Positions 8,401 through 15,898 of a DNA stretch of 64,000 nt are shown one piece after another. Location: assembly GCF_032248695.1 (NCBI RefSeq), contig NZ_JAVHXC010000006.1, positions 1 to 64,000 on the forward strand. Reading direction: 5' to 3'. The notes beneath the pieces were generated by a model. It did not search any database, was not told the origin of the DNA, and was given only the letters and a program-made list of their open reading frames with translations. Numbering within the stretch: the stretch's first letter is position 1; each line of letters opens with the position of its first letter. This DNA is from Dietzia sp032248695. Lineage in GTDB: Bacteria; Actinomycetota; Actinomycetes; Mycobacteriales; Mycobacteriaceae. Both the position numbers and the translations under genes were made by a program.

Positions 8401-8733
8401 GCGGGCGCCGGCGTTCTCCCCCGCCTCACGAGGCGCGGTCGAGACGAGGACACCGTCCTCTCGGCCCTGCTCGCGCAGCCCGTTCACGGCGGCGCACGGG
8501 ATCTCCACCTCGATGTCGAGCGGGTAGTACGCCACCAGGGGTGCGGTGACCGGGTCGAGGGTGCCGCCCTCGGGCCAGCTGACGCTCGAGGTGGTCTGCG
8601 TGACCGGGAGCAGCGGCACGACGATCGCGAGGAGGACGCCGATCAGCCCGCTGACGGCGGCGATGATCCCCCACCTGGGCCCGGTCTGGGTTCTCTCGGG
8701 CGCGGCAGGTCCCCCGCTGGCAGTCGATGGCAT
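5494..8733 (-). CDS. emb: Cell-wall arabinosyltransferase, EmbA/B/C family
   Basis: Large polytopic membrane GT-C glycosyltransferase that polymerises arabinofuranose from decaprenyl-phosphoryl-arabinose into arabinogalactan or lipoarabinomannan. It is the ethambutol-target family. The 1079-aa protein starts with a short cytoplasmic tail and a TM segment (about residues 22-42). A periplasmic N-terminal domain follows, then the GT-C DDGY motif (Asp about 278-279, matching the essential Asp pair of mycobacterial Emb), many TM helices and a C-terminal carbohydrate-binding-like domain. A Thr/Asp-rich linker (DTDTPGTGEGSDTTSTT) interrupts the C-terminal part. ATG 8733 was chosen because TAGCGT ends 7 nt upstream; the frame continues upstream into tRNA-Phe, which is not coding. 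No second emb paralogue is adjacent. Confidence 0.94.
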   Translation of the reverse strand: MPSTASGGPAAPERTQTGPRWGIIAAVSGLIGVLLAIVVPLLPVTQTTSSVSWPEGGTLDPVTAPLVAYYPLDIEVEIPCAAVNGLREQGREDGVLVSTAPREAGENAGARGLMVSVAGPNVEVRSRNVLVASAPTEAVAAPGGCSTIRVTADSGSIGAEFTGLAIDGQGVGGRIDADLRPQVVGVFTDLEGAAPEGMSVDITVDSRYTTQATALKQVAIALGVLAIIVALVALHRLDLRDGRRARRILPRGWWRPRPLDLLVVGTLLVWHVIGANTADDGYILTEARAAVSSGYMPEVFRYYGAPYAPFGMPYYLYTAMSAAYLGSVWLRLPALLLGIGSWILLSREVIPRLGIAARRAAAVRWSTAAVFLAFWLTYNNGLRPEPIIAFGVLATWVSLERAVATGRLLPAATGFIIGGLTLSAAPTGTFCIAVIIAASRPLLLLVIRRARRDGWIATVAPLLAAGLGVLHLIFLDQPLVTTLQSSALLGDVGPTGRWFEEVWRYEWLMNPTPDGSLARRFGVLAMFLSLITCAAILFRKGRIPGVSVGPARRIVGLAAISIAFMALNPTKWTHHFGAFATIGAALAALVTMAVLPTATRSLRNRMLFLAAVFFVLALSFTSTNGWWYISIYGIPWGGAQPSVAGITLSSVFVGLMLLALLAALFLHYREPFVTPTGPERPGRVQGSVRRLASEATQAPLGLAAALVVVVIVASMAAAVRNQYPAYSVGLQNLRALSGEPCGIADAVLAEPDANAGLLAPLGEPRDQLEAGGEPVRFDPDGIPADLTATQDVDTDTPGTGEGSDTTSTTAGTEGGVRIGAGINGSHAVLPFGLDPARVPVLGSHQSGAQFNAETTTDWYPLPARSAENPLITIAVAGSFAPDALRVEYATGGGTDAVGSVLPLDIGPAPAWRNLRVPMDTLPEDATAVRLVVRDLDPDPSRWIAFTPPRMPELVTMQELVGDSRPVLPDWAVAFHVPCMRPFDEYAGIHELPEYRVLPDRGLAVSSTNTWQSWDGGGPLGFIELLLEGETVPTYLEHDWDRDWGSLVRYTPLVPGARAATVDHGEAVRSGLWNGGPLAR

Positions 8734-8740
8734 GGCGTCC

Positions 8741-8746
8741 ACGCTA
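8741..8746 (-). promoter_or_regulatory. -10 box of emb (leaderless start)
   Basis: Minus-strand TAGCGT is followed by 7 nt and ATG 8733, with no ribosome-binding site. Confidence 0.45.
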
Positions 8747-8775
8747 TAACGAGGGTCCGACGATCCCCGAAACGA

Positions 8776-8810
8776 CGAACGCGCCGGAGGGGATCCCTCC
8801 GGCGCGTTCG
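8776..8810 (-). terminator. Terminator of the Phe tRNA gene
   Basis: A perfect 16-bp inverted repeat (8776-8791 with 8795-8810, loop GAT) lies 5 bp past the tRNA-Phe CCA end. On the minus strand it is followed by a short TCGTTT. Confidence 0.8.
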
Positions 8811-8814
8811 TCCG

Positions 8815-8891
8815 TGGTGGCCAGGGCCGGGATCGAACCGGCGACCTTCCGCTTTTCAGGCGGACGCTCGTACCAACTGAGCTACCTGGCC
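8815..8891 (-). tRNA. tRNA-Phe (GAA)
   Basis: Full cloverleaf on the minus strand: acceptor GGCCAGG/CCTGGCC, anticodon loop CTGAAAA with GAA anticodon, T-loop TTCGATC and encoded CCA (77 nt with CCA). It is clustered with Asp and Glu tRNAs as in mycobacterial gluT-aspT-pheU. Confidence 0.97.
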
Positions 8892-8940
8892 ATAAGACCA
8901 CCGGCGCACCCGGTGAGAAACCGAATGCGCCGGTTGCCTT

Positions 8941-9017
8941 TGGCGACCCTGACGGGACTCGAACCCGCGACCTCCGCCGTGACAGGGCGGCGCGCTAACC
9001 AACTGCGCCACAGGGCC
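8941..9017 (-). tRNA. tRNA-Asp (GTC)
   Basis: Minus-strand cloverleaf: acceptor GGCCCTG/CAGGGTC, anticodon loop CTGTCAC with GTC, T-arm GCGGGTTCGAGTCCCGT, discriminator G and encoded CCA. It lies 49 bp upstream of tRNA-Phe and is probably co-transcribed with it. Confidence 0.97.
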
Positions 9018-9145
9018 GTGCTCTTCGCACGAGAAAGAACATTAGTGGACGCCGCGGCGAATGCGCAAATCGGGCACCTCGGACACCCTCCGTCGCAGGT
9101 CAGCACGGCGTTACAGGGTCGCGCGCGACGCCCGCCGACGAAAGC

Positions 9146-9186
9146 GGCGAGGCCCCGGCCACCTCCTCGGTGACCGGGGCCTCGCC
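9146..9186 (-). terminator. Hairpin just after tRNA-Glu
   Basis: A perfect 13-bp inverted repeat (9146-9158 with 9174-9186, 15-nt loop) begins 6 bp beyond the tRNA-Glu 3' end. On the minus strand a short GCTTTCG follows. It suggests that tRNA-Glu is at least partly terminated before tRNA-Asp. Confidence 0.65.
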
Positions 9187-9192
9187 CGTGTG

Positions 9193-9265
9193 TACCCCCT
9201 ACGGGATTCGAACCCGCGCTGCCGGCGTGAAAGGCCGGTGTCCTAGGCCGCTAAACGAAGGGGGC
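9193..9265 (-). tRNA. tRNA-Glu (TTC)
   Basis: Minus-strand cloverleaf: acceptor GCCCCCT/AGGGGGT, anticodon loop CTTTCAC with TTC, T-arm GCGGGTTCGAATCCCGT. CCA is not encoded, unlike the other three tRNAs of this cluster. Confidence 0.96.
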
Positions 9266-9368
9266 CTGCGCCACGTCCGGGATCGCCGGTCCGCAGCGCG
9301 CTCCAGTGTAGGGCACCGTCCGCCGGGCGGATAAACCACCCGGGAGGCGGGACGGTATCGTAACCGTC

Positions 9369-9444
9369 GCCCCTATAGCTCAGTTGGTAGAGCTACGGAC
9401 TTTTAATCCGCAGGTCGTCGGTTCGAGCCCGACTGGGGGCACCA
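9369..9444 (+). tRNA. tRNA-Lys (TTT)
   Basis: Plus-strand cloverleaf: acceptor GCCCCTA/TGGGGGC, D-arm AGCTCAGTTGGTAGAGC, anticodon loop CTTTTAA with TTT, T-loop TTCGAGC, encoded CCA. It is divergent from the Glu-Asp-Phe tRNAs. A palindrome (9474-9481 with 9484-9491) 30 bp downstream may terminate it. Confidence 0.97.
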
Positions 9445-9556
9445 CCGCGGACGCCCACCGCTCCCGAGCGGCCCGGCCGTGCACACGGCCGTGCGCCCGC
9501 CCCGTTCCCGCCCCGCGATTTTGGACGCGCGCGCCCGGCGCTGGGACACTTCAACC

Positions 9557-10735
9557 ATGTCCGTCCCCACCGCCACCGCCTCCCCCGCGCTGCGCATCGG
9601 CCCGCTCGAGCTCGCCTCGCCGGTCGTCCTGGCCCCGATGGCAGGAGTCACCAACGTCGCGTTCCGCACCCTGTGCCGTGAGATCGAGCGGGAGCAGCAG
9701 GGATCCGTCTCGGGGCTCTACGTGTGCGAGATGGTCACGGCGCGCGCGCTGGTCGAGCGCCAGCCCGCGACGCTGCACATGGCGACGTTCGCGCCGGACG
9801 AGTCGCCCCGCAGCCTGCAGCTGTACACCGTCGACGCCGAATACACGTACGCCGCGGCTAAGATGATCGTCGACGAGGATCTGGCGGACCACATCGACAT
9901 CAACTTCGGGTGCCCGGTGCCCAAAGTGACGCGGCGCGGCGGCGGATCCGCGATCCCGTACAAGCGTCGACTGTTCCGGTCGATCGTGGCGGCAGCGGTG
10001 CGGGCCACCGAGGGCACCGACATCCCGGTGACCGTCAAGATGCGCGTGGGGATCGACGACGAGCACCACACCCATCTCGACGCCGGCAGGATCGCCGTGG
10101 AGGAGGGCGCGAAGGCCGTGGCACTCCATGCGCGGACGGCGGCCCAGCGGTACTCGGGCGAGGCGGACTGGTCACAGATCACGCGGCTCGTCGAGCACGT
10201 CGGTGCGGTCTCCGACGTCCCGGTGCTGGGCAACGGGGACATCTTCTCCGCCGAGGACGCGGTCCGTATGCGCGAGCAGACCGGATGTGCCGGCGTGGTG
10301 ATCGGTCGGGGCTGCCTCGGCCGACCGTGGCTCTTCTCCGAGCTCGCCGCGCGGCTGGCGGGCCGTGAGGCACCGACCCCGCCGACCCTCGGCGAGGTCG
10401 CCCGGATCATGTACCGACACGGCGAGCTGCTCGCCGAGCACCACGGCGAGGACAAGGGCATGCGCGACATCCGCAAGCACGTCGCCTGGTATCTCCGCGG
10501 GTTCCCCGCCGGGTCCGGGCGGCGGGTGGCGCTGTCCGCCGTGCGCACGCTCGACGATCTCGCCGCCATGCTCGCGGAACTGCCGGCCGACGCGCCCTTT
10601 CCCGCCGACGGGGACGGGCCGCGGGGGCGGCAGGGGTCGCCCTCGAAGGTCCTGCTACCCGAGGGGTGGCTGGACGACCCCGAGGACGACGCGGTGGCGC
10701 TGGAGGGCGCCGACGCGCAGAACTCCGGCGGCTGA
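9557..10735 (+). CDS. dusB: tRNA-dihydrouridine synthase, DusB/NifR3 family
   Basis: FMN- and NADPH-dependent enzyme reducing uridine to dihydrouridine in tRNA D-loops. The 392-aa product has the TIM-barrel start PVVLAPMAGVTN, the catalytic Cys in NFGCPVPK (C119), VTVKMRVG, ALHARTAAQRYSG and the FMN-phosphate segments GNGDIFSAEDA and GRGCLGRPWLF. The C-terminal tail is acidic and low-complexity. ATG 9557 gives the family N-terminus, and a GACACT -10-like box ends 6 nt upstream. Placement beside phoU and a tRNA cluster resembles Rv0823c near phoY2. Confidence 0.94.
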   Translation: MSVPTATASPALRIGPLELASPVVLAPMAGVTNVAFRTLCREIEREQQGSVSGLYVCEMVTARALVERQPATLHMATFAPDESPRSLQLYTVDAEYTYAAAKMIVDEDLADHIDINFGCPVPKVTRRGGGSAIPYKRRLFRSIVAAAVRATEGTDIPVTVKMRVGIDDEHHTHLDAGRIAVEEGAKAVALHARTAAQRYSGEADWSQITRLVEHVGAVSDVPVLGNGDIFSAEDAVRMREQTGCAGVVIGRGCLGRPWLFSELAARLAGREAPTPPTLGEVARIMYRHGELLAEHHGEDKGMRDIRKHVAWYLRGFPAGSGRRVALSAVRTLDDLAAMLAELPADAPFPADGDGPRGRQGSPSKVLLPEGWLDDPEDDAVALEGADAQNSGG

Positions 10736-10824
10736 TCCCACCGGCGCCCGGCCGGTACCGACGGCGCCGACCGAAGTTCACCGGGCGTTCATCGCGCGCG
10801 CCGAACATGGCGTTGACATGCGCG

Positions 10825-10830
10825 TATGCT
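10825..10830 (+). promoter_or_regulatory. -10 box of phoU (leaderless start)
   Basis: TATGCT, 6 nt (GGACCC), then ATG 10837. A TTGACA at 10813-10818 is too close (6 nt) to act as the matching -35 box. Confidence 0.55.
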
Positions 10831-10836
10831 GGACCC

Positions 10837-11619
10837 ATGCGTCTCGTCTACTCCGAAGAACTCGCGGATCTGGCCACCTCGATGGCCCGGATGTGCTCCC
10901 TCGCGACCGATGACATGGAGTTGGCCACCCACGCGCTCCTCCAGGTCGACCTCGTCGCCGCGGAGAAGGTCCTGCAGTCCAGTTCGGAGATGTCCCGCCT
11001 GGCGACCGAGAACGAGGAGCGGGGTTTCGCCCTCCTCGCCCTCCAGGCCCCGGTCGCCCGGGATCTGCGCCAGGTGGTCACCTCGATCCAGCTGGTCCAG
11101 GATCTCGTCCGGATGGGCACCCTGGCCGGGCACGTCGCCAAGATCGTGCGCCGTCGTCACCCGGAGCCGGTCCTGCCCGAGCCGGTCAACGGCTACCTCG
11201 CGGAGATGGGCCGGGTCGCCGTCTCACTGGGGCGGTCGGCCACCGAGGTGCTCCTGAACCGCGACCCCGAGCAGGCCGCCACCCTCGCACAGCAGGATGA
11301 CGCCGTCGACGATCTGCGTCGGCACCTGTTCACCCTGCTCACCGTCCGCGAGTGGAAGTGGGGTGTGGCGTGCGCCGTCGACGTCACCCTGCTGGGCCGC
11401 TACTACGAGCGGTTCGCCGACCACGCGGTGGAGGTCGCACAGCGGGTGATCTTCCTGGCCACCGGCGAGTACGCGACCGCTCCGGAGAGCGACCCGGAGG
11501 AGCCGTCGCCCTCCAGCGAGGAACTGGTGCGGCGGTTCAACGAGACGGACCGGAACTTCAAGGAGCGGATGGCGCGGCACGGGTCCGACGAGGACACGGA
11601 CCGGCCCGGCGACGCCTGA
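10837..11619 (+). CDS. phoU: Phosphate-signalling regulator PhoU
   Basis: Cytoplasmic helical protein that couples the Pst transporter to a phosphate-sensing kinase and keeps the Pho regulon off when phosphate is ample. The 260-aa protein has the two PhoU helical-bundle repeats, with ALLALQAPVARDLRQVVTSIQL in the first and LLGRYYERFADHAVEVAQRVIF in the second, including the metal-cluster E/D residues. It faces pstB tail to tail. M. tuberculosis has phoY2 beside phoT in the same arrangement. Confidence 0.95.
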   Translation: MRLVYSEELADLATSMARMCSLATDDMELATHALLQVDLVAAEKVLQSSSEMSRLATENEERGFALLALQAPVARDLRQVVTSIQLVQDLVRMGTLAGHVAKIVRRRHPEPVLPEPVNGYLAEMGRVAVSLGRSATEVLLNRDPEQAATLAQQDDAVDDLRRHLFTLLTVREWKWGVACAVDVTLLGRYYERFADHAVEVAQRVIFLATGEYATAPESDPEEPSPSSEELVRRFNETDRNFKERMARHGSDEDTDRPGDA

Positions 11620-11642
11620 CCGGCGGGGTCGTGAGCGACGAG

Positions 11643-11686
11643 CGACTGCCCCGGTCCCGGCCGCGGAGCCGGGGTCGGGGCAGTCG
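11643..11686. terminator. Bidirectional terminator between phoU and pstB
   Basis: A perfect 11-bp inverted repeat, CGACTGCCCCG (11643-11653) with its complement at 11676-11686, lies in the 87-bp gap between two convergent stop codons. Confidence 0.7.
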
Positions 11687-11706
11687 TCTGTGACCGGGGG
11701 CGGGAC

Positions 11707-12483
11707 TCAGCCGAAGCGGCCGGAGACGTAGTCCTCGGTCTGCTTGTTCTCCGGGTTGGAGAAGATGCGTTCGGTGGAGTTGACCTCCACGAGCTGGCCC
11801 GGCATCCCGGTCGCCTCGAGGGAGAAGAACGCCGTCTGGTCGGACACGCGCGCGGCCTGCTGCATGTTGTGCGTGACGATCACGATCGTGAAGTCGTTCT
11901 TGAGCTCGGCGATGAGATCCTCCACCGCCAGGGTCGAGATCGGGTCGAGCGCCGAGCACGGCTCGTCCATCAGCAGGACCTGCGGCTCGATCGCGATCGC
12001 CCGGGCGATGCACAGCCGCTGCTGCTGACCGCCCGAGAGCCCGCCACCCGGCTTGTCGAGGCGGTCCTTGACCTCGTTCCACAGGTTGGCGCCCCGGAGG
12101 GACTTCTCCGCGACCTCGTCGAGGGTCTTCTTGTTCTTCACGCCCTGCAGGCGCAGGCCCGCGACCACGTTCTCCTTGATGGACATGGTGGGGAACGGGT
12201 TGGGACGCTGGAACACCATCCCGATGGTCCGGCGGACGGCGACCGGGTCGATCTTCCGGTCGTAGATGTCCACGCCGTCGAGCTTGATCGACCCCTTCAC
12301 CGAGGCGCCCGGGATCTCCTCGTGCATGCGGTTGAGTGACCGCAGCACCGTGGACTTGCCACAGCCCGACGGCCCGATGAACGCCGTCACGGAGCGCGGG
12401 GGCACGTGGAGGTTGACGTCCTTCACGGCGTGGAAGTCGCCGTAGAAGATGTCGACGCTCTCGAGGTCGAGTCGCTTGGCCAT
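11707..12483 (-). CDS. pstB: Phosphate ABC transporter ATP-binding protein PstB
   Basis: ATPase of the high-affinity phosphate importer. The 258-aa protein has Walker A GPSGCGKST, Q-loop MVFQRPNPFP, signature LSGGQQQRLCIARA and Walker B VLLMDEPCSALD, then the switch His in VTHNMQQAARVSD. NPFP and SALDPIST are typical of PstB. It is the last gene of pstSCAB, 9 bp after pstA. It ends toward phoU with a hairpin between. Confidence 0.97.
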   Translation of the reverse strand: MAKRLDLESVDIFYGDFHAVKDVNLHVPPRSVTAFIGPSGCGKSTVLRSLNRMHEEIPGASVKGSIKLDGVDIYDRKIDPVAVRRTIGMVFQRPNPFPTMSIKENVVAGLRLQGVKNKKTLDEVAEKSLRGANLWNEVKDRLDKPGGGLSGGQQQRLCIARAIAIEPQVLLMDEPCSALDPISTLAVEDLIAELKNDFTIVIVTHNMQQAARVSDQTAFFSLEATGMPGQLVEVNSTERIFSNPENKQTEDYVSGRFG

Positions 12484-12492
12484 GTCGGGTCC

Positions 12493-13407
12493 TTACTTGG
12501 TCTTGGGCGCGAGGGCCTTGGCGGCGAACGTGGCGAGGACGTTCGCCAGCCCGATGATGATGATGAGTGTCAGGGCGGCACCCCAGATGCGGTACTGGCC
12601 GGCGTCGTTGGGGTTCGACAGCTGGTTGTAGATCAGCAGCGGCAGCGAGGCCATGTTGCCCTCGAACACGTCGTAGTTGTAGCGGGCCGTGTAGCCCACG
12701 AGGATGAGCACCGGCGCCGTCTCGCCCATCACGCGGGCCAGCGCGAGGAAGATGCCCGAGATCATGCCCGACAGCGCGGTCGGGACCACGACGCTGACGA
12801 TCGTCTTCCACTTGGGCACGCCCAGCGCGTAGGAGGCCTCCCGGAGTTCGTCGGGGACCAGCTTGAGCATCTCTTCGGTCGACCGCACGATGAGCGGCAG
12901 CATGAGCAGCACCAGCGCCAGAGCCACGGCGAAGGCGCTGAGGTTGAACTTCAGCACCGAGATCCAGACGCCGAAGATGAAGATGGCCGCCACCACGGAC
13001 GGGACGCCGGCGAGGACGTCCACCATGAACGTCGTGGGCCTGGCGAGCCTGGAGTCGGGGTACTCGACGAGCATGATGCCCGCGGCGACGCCCAGCGGGA
13101 TCGAGATGACGGCCGCGATCAGCGCCTGCACGAGGCTGCCGTAGATCGCGTGACCGACCCCGCCCGCCATCGAGGACGGCGCGACGAGGTTGAACGAGTT
13201 GGTCCACCAGTCGGCGTTGATGATCGCGGGGAAGCCCGAGACGATCACCTTGAACAGCAGGGCGACCAGGGGGATGACGGCCAGCACGAAGCAGACCGTG
13301 AACACCACGGTCGCCGCCTTGTCCTTGATCTTCCGGCCACCGGAGATCGGCAGGAAGGTGTCGGCCGGCTTGGCCGGTTTGGCGAGGTCGGGGGTTGCCT
13401 GGGACAT
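12493..13407 (-). CDS. pstA: Phosphate ABC transporter permease PstA
   Basis: Inner-membrane permease, 304 aa, with about six TM helices. The cytoplasmic coupling loop has the form ASYALGVPKWKTIVSVVVPTALSGM, which contacts PstB. Its ATG overlaps the pstC stop codon by one base (TGATG), so translation is coupled. Confidence 0.95.
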   Translation of the reverse strand: MSQATPDLAKPAKPADTFLPISGGRKIKDKAATVVFTVCFVLAVIPLVALLFKVIVSGFPAIINADWWTNSFNLVAPSSMAGGVGHAIYGSLVQALIAAVISIPLGVAAGIMLVEYPDSRLARPTTFMVDVLAGVPSVVAAIFIFGVWISVLKFNLSAFAVALALVLLMLPLIVRSTEEMLKLVPDELREASYALGVPKWKTIVSVVVPTALSGMISGIFLALARVMGETAPVLILVGYTARYNYDVFEGNMASLPLLIYNQLSNPNDAGQYRIWGAALTLIIIIGLANVLATFAAKALAPKTK

Positions 13408-14456
13408 CAGCCGTTGACCTTTCCACCGGACACCGAGCGCGCGATGAGGTTGACGATGAAGGTGAGGATGAAGAGCACGAGGCCGGCCGCGATGTACGCA
13501 CCGGTCGGCAGCGGGTGGTTGAACTCGGCGCTACCGGACGCGATCTTGGAGGCGAAGGTGAAGCCGCCGTCGAACAGCGACAGCGTGCTGGGCGAACTGG
13601 CCGCGCGGAGGATGATCAGGACCGCCACCGTCTCGCCGAGTGCGCGACCGAGCGCGAGCATGGAACCCGCGATCATCCCCGACTTGGCGTAGGGGAAGCA
13701 GGTCATCCGGATCTTCTCCCACTTGGTGGCGCCCAGGGCGAGCGCCGCCTCCTGGTGCAGGGCGGGCGTCTGCCGGATCGTCTCGCGCGACATCGAGGTG
13801 ATGATGGGCAGGATCATGATGGCCAGGACCACGCCGGCCGTGAAGATCGTCCCGCCGCCGGCGATCGTCACGTTGCCGTCCCCGAACAGGAAGAACCAGT
13901 TGAGGTTCTCGTTGAGCCAGGTGGCGAACGGGACCATCCAGGGCCCCAGCACGAGCAGGCCCCACATGCCGTAGATGATCGACGGGACCGCAGCCAGCAG
14001 GTCGATGAGCGCCGACAACGTGCGCGAGAGCCGCGGGGGCGCGTACTGCACGAGGAACGTGGCGATCCCGATCGAGACGGGCACCGCGAGCAGGAGCGCG
14101 AACAGGGAGCTCAGCACCGTGACCTTGAGCAGGTCGAGGATCCCGAACGTCATGTCGGTCGGATCGGTGGTGTTCCACTCGGACGACGTGAAGAAGTTGG
14201 CGTTGTTCTGCATGAGCGACGGCGTCGCCTGCATGACCAGAACGATCCCGATGAGGGCGATGAGGGCGACGATGACGGCGCCCGCGGAGACGGTCAGACC
14301 GCGGAAGATCGCATCGATCCGCTGGGAGGACCCGGCGTCGCGCAGACCGCTCCCGCCACCCTTGTCCGCGTCCGACACCAGCCCGGTGCCGTCGGCGGGT
14401 TCGCCGGGGGAGGAGTTCTTACCGGCGTCACGGTCGACGGATTCGTGAACTGTCAT
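13407..14456 (-). CDS. pstC: Phosphate ABC transporter permease PstC
   Basis: Inner-membrane permease partner of PstA, 349 aa. A 60-residue hydrophilic N-terminal tail (GKNSSPGEPADGTG) precedes about six TM helices. The coupling loop contains AALALGATKWEKIRMTCFPYAKSGM. It lies 80 bp downstream of pstS, with a hairpin in the gap. Confidence 0.95.
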   Translation of the reverse strand: MTVHESVDRDAGKNSSPGEPADGTGLVSDADKGGGSGLRDAGSSQRIDAIFRGLTVSAGAVIVALIALIGIVLVMQATPSLMQNNANFFTSSEWNTTDPTDMTFGILDLLKVTVLSSLFALLLAVPVSIGIATFLVQYAPPRLSRTLSALIDLLAAVPSIIYGMWGLLVLGPWMVPFATWLNENLNWFFLFGDGNVTIAGGGTIFTAGVVLAIMILPIITSMSRETIRQTPALHQEAALALGATKWEKIRMTCFPYAKSGMIAGSMLALGRALGETVAVLIILRAASSPSTLSLFDGGFTFASKIASGSAEFNHPLPTGAYIAAGLVLFILTFIVNLIARSVSGGKVNG

Positions 14457-14488
14457 GAGACCTTCAGTCGCTCAGGTGGGAAAGGGGT

Positions 14489-14530
14489 CGGTCACCGCGC
14501 CCGACCGTACAGGGAGGGACGCGGTGACCG
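14489..14530 (-). terminator. Stem-loop between pstS and pstC
   Basis: A perfect 11-bp inverted repeat, CGGTCACCGCG (14489-14499) with its complement at 14520-14530, sits 7 bp after the pstS stop. It probably acts as a partial terminator or RNA stabiliser so that the binding protein outnumbers the membrane complex. Confidence 0.6.
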
Positions 14531-14536
14531 GAAATA

Positions 14537-15646
14537 TCAGGAGATCTCGGAGATGGCGGTCAGCAGCTTCTCACGGAACTCGTCGGGCACGGGGATGTAG
14601 CCCTCGGGCTCGAGCTGGCCCTGCACGTCCTCGGACACCGCGACGTTGAGGAACGCCTTCACGGCCTGGGCGACCTCGGGGTCACCGTAGGTCGAGCAGA
14701 CGATCTCGTAGGTCGGCATGATGATCGGGTAGGCGCCCGCGGTCTCGGGGACGTAGAACGACGAGGTGTCGATCACCAGGTCGTTCGAGCCCTCGTTCTT
14801 CAGGGTCGCCGAGTCGATCGTGGTGCCGGCGGTCTCGGCGTTGAGCTCCACGCCCTCCGAGTCGGCCGGGGTGATGACCTTGACCATGCCGAGGTCCTGG
14901 CTCTTGGCGTAGGACCACTCGGTGTAGGTGATCGTGCCGGGGGTCTGCGCGACGGCCGCGGACACGCCCTCGTTGCCGCGGGAGCCCTCGCCGGTGCCCC
15001 CGTTGAAGGTCTTACCGGCGCCCTCGGTCCACACCTCGGGGGCCGCGGCCTCGAGGTACTTCTGGAAGTTGTCGGTGGTGCCCGACTCGTCGGACCGGAA
15101 GATCACCGTGATGTCCTGGTCGGGCAGCTCGACGCCCTGGTTCTCCTCGGCGATGGCCGGGTCGTTCCAGTTGGTGATCTCGCCCTTGAAGATCGCGGCG
15201 AGCGTGTCCGCCGACAGTGCGACCTCGACGCCGTCGAGGTTGTAGGCGATCGCGATCGGCCCGAAGACGGCCGGCAGGTTCCACGCCGGACCCTCGCACC
15301 GCTCCTCGGCCTGGGTGTACTCGTCGTCCTTCAGCGGGGAGTCGGAGCCACCGAAGTCGGTCTGGCCGCCGATGAACTCCTTGACGCCGGAGCCGGAGCC
15401 GTTGGAGTTGTAGTCCAGGGTCTGCCCCTCGCAGCTCATCGAGAACGAGTTGGCGAAGATCGTCATGGCGTTGTTCTGCGACGACGCACCCGAGGCGTTG
15501 AGGTTGGGCTTGCCCCCACACTCCGCGTCGGAGACCGCCTGCGCGGACGTGGCGTCCCCGCCCGAGTTGTCGTCCGAACACGCGGCCAGGCCGACGGTGG
15601 TCAGGGCCGCGAGCCCGAGCAGGGCACCGGTGCGCTTGAGGTCCAC
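14537..15646 (-). CDS. pstS: Phosphate-binding lipoprotein PstS
   Basis: Extracytoplasmic phosphate receptor anchored by lipid, 369 aa. The signal peptide ends with lipobox LAAC at about residues 20-23. The mature part has NASGASSQNNAM and a phosphate-site segment NSNGSGSGVKEFIGGQTDFGGSDSPL, then FRSDESGTTDNFQKYL. The start is GTG at 15646 with AAGGAG 6 nt upstream. It leads the pstSCAB operon and is preceded by a Pho box. Confidence 0.96.
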   Translation of the reverse strand: MDLKRTGALLGLAALTTVGLAACSDDNSGGDATSAQAVSDAECGGKPNLNASGASSQNNAMTIFANSFSMSCEGQTLDYNSNGSGSGVKEFIGGQTDFGGSDSPLKDDEYTQAEERCEGPAWNLPAVFGPIAIAYNLDGVEVALSADTLAAIFKGEITNWNDPAIAEENQGVELPDQDITVIFRSDESGTTDNFQKYLEAAAPEVWTEGAGKTFNGGTGEGSRGNEGVSAAVAQTPGTITYTEWSYAKSQDLGMVKVITPADSEGVELNAETAGTTIDSATLKNEGSNDLVIDTSSFYVPETAGAYPIIMPTYEIVCSTYGDPEVAQAVKAFLNVAVSEDVQGQLEPEGYIPVPDEFREKLLTAISEIS

Positions 15647-15745
15647 AAAATCTCCTTGGTTCGTCCGGCGGGACTCCCCACCGGGTCACGTTCTTGGCGA
15701 TCTGGTCGCGGGGCCGGACCTCACACACCGGCCCGGCGTGGACAG

Positions 15746-15800
15746 AACCTAAAGCGCTCACGTGAACAGCCCCGCGAAGCCAGGTGAACCCGAGATGAAC
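15746..15800 (-). promoter_or_regulatory. Pho box and -10 element upstream of pstS
   Basis: Read on the minus strand, GTTCA-type units recur every 11 bp: GTTCATCTCGG (15800-15790), GTTCACCTGGC (15789-15779), a degenerate unit (15778-15768) and GTTCACGTGAG (15767-15757). This is the PhoP direct-repeat architecture known from Streptomyces. A -10-like TAGGTT follows at 15751-15746, about 100 bp before pstS. Confidence 0.75.
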
Positions 15801-15808
15801 TCCCTGCT

Positions 15809-15857
15809 CGCGGGCGGTTCATCTTCACCTCGCCGCCCGCGCGGTGGGGCCCCCACC
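15809..15857. terminator. Two hairpins between mshD and pstS
   Basis: CGCGGGCGG (15809-15817) pairs with 15833-15841, and GGTGGGG (15843-15849) pairs with 15851-15857. They lie 40-90 bp past the mshD stop on the minus strand, upstream of the Pho box, and probably end mshD transcription. Confidence 0.45.
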
Positions 15858-15898
15858 TGGGGTGACCCTGAGAACGGGCCCCCTCGCCATCCCGGGAA

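Noticed and set aside
10813..10830. TTGACA plus TATGCT as a -35/-10 pair for phoU
   Set aside because: Only 6 bp separate them; the -10 box alone fits the leaderless pattern.
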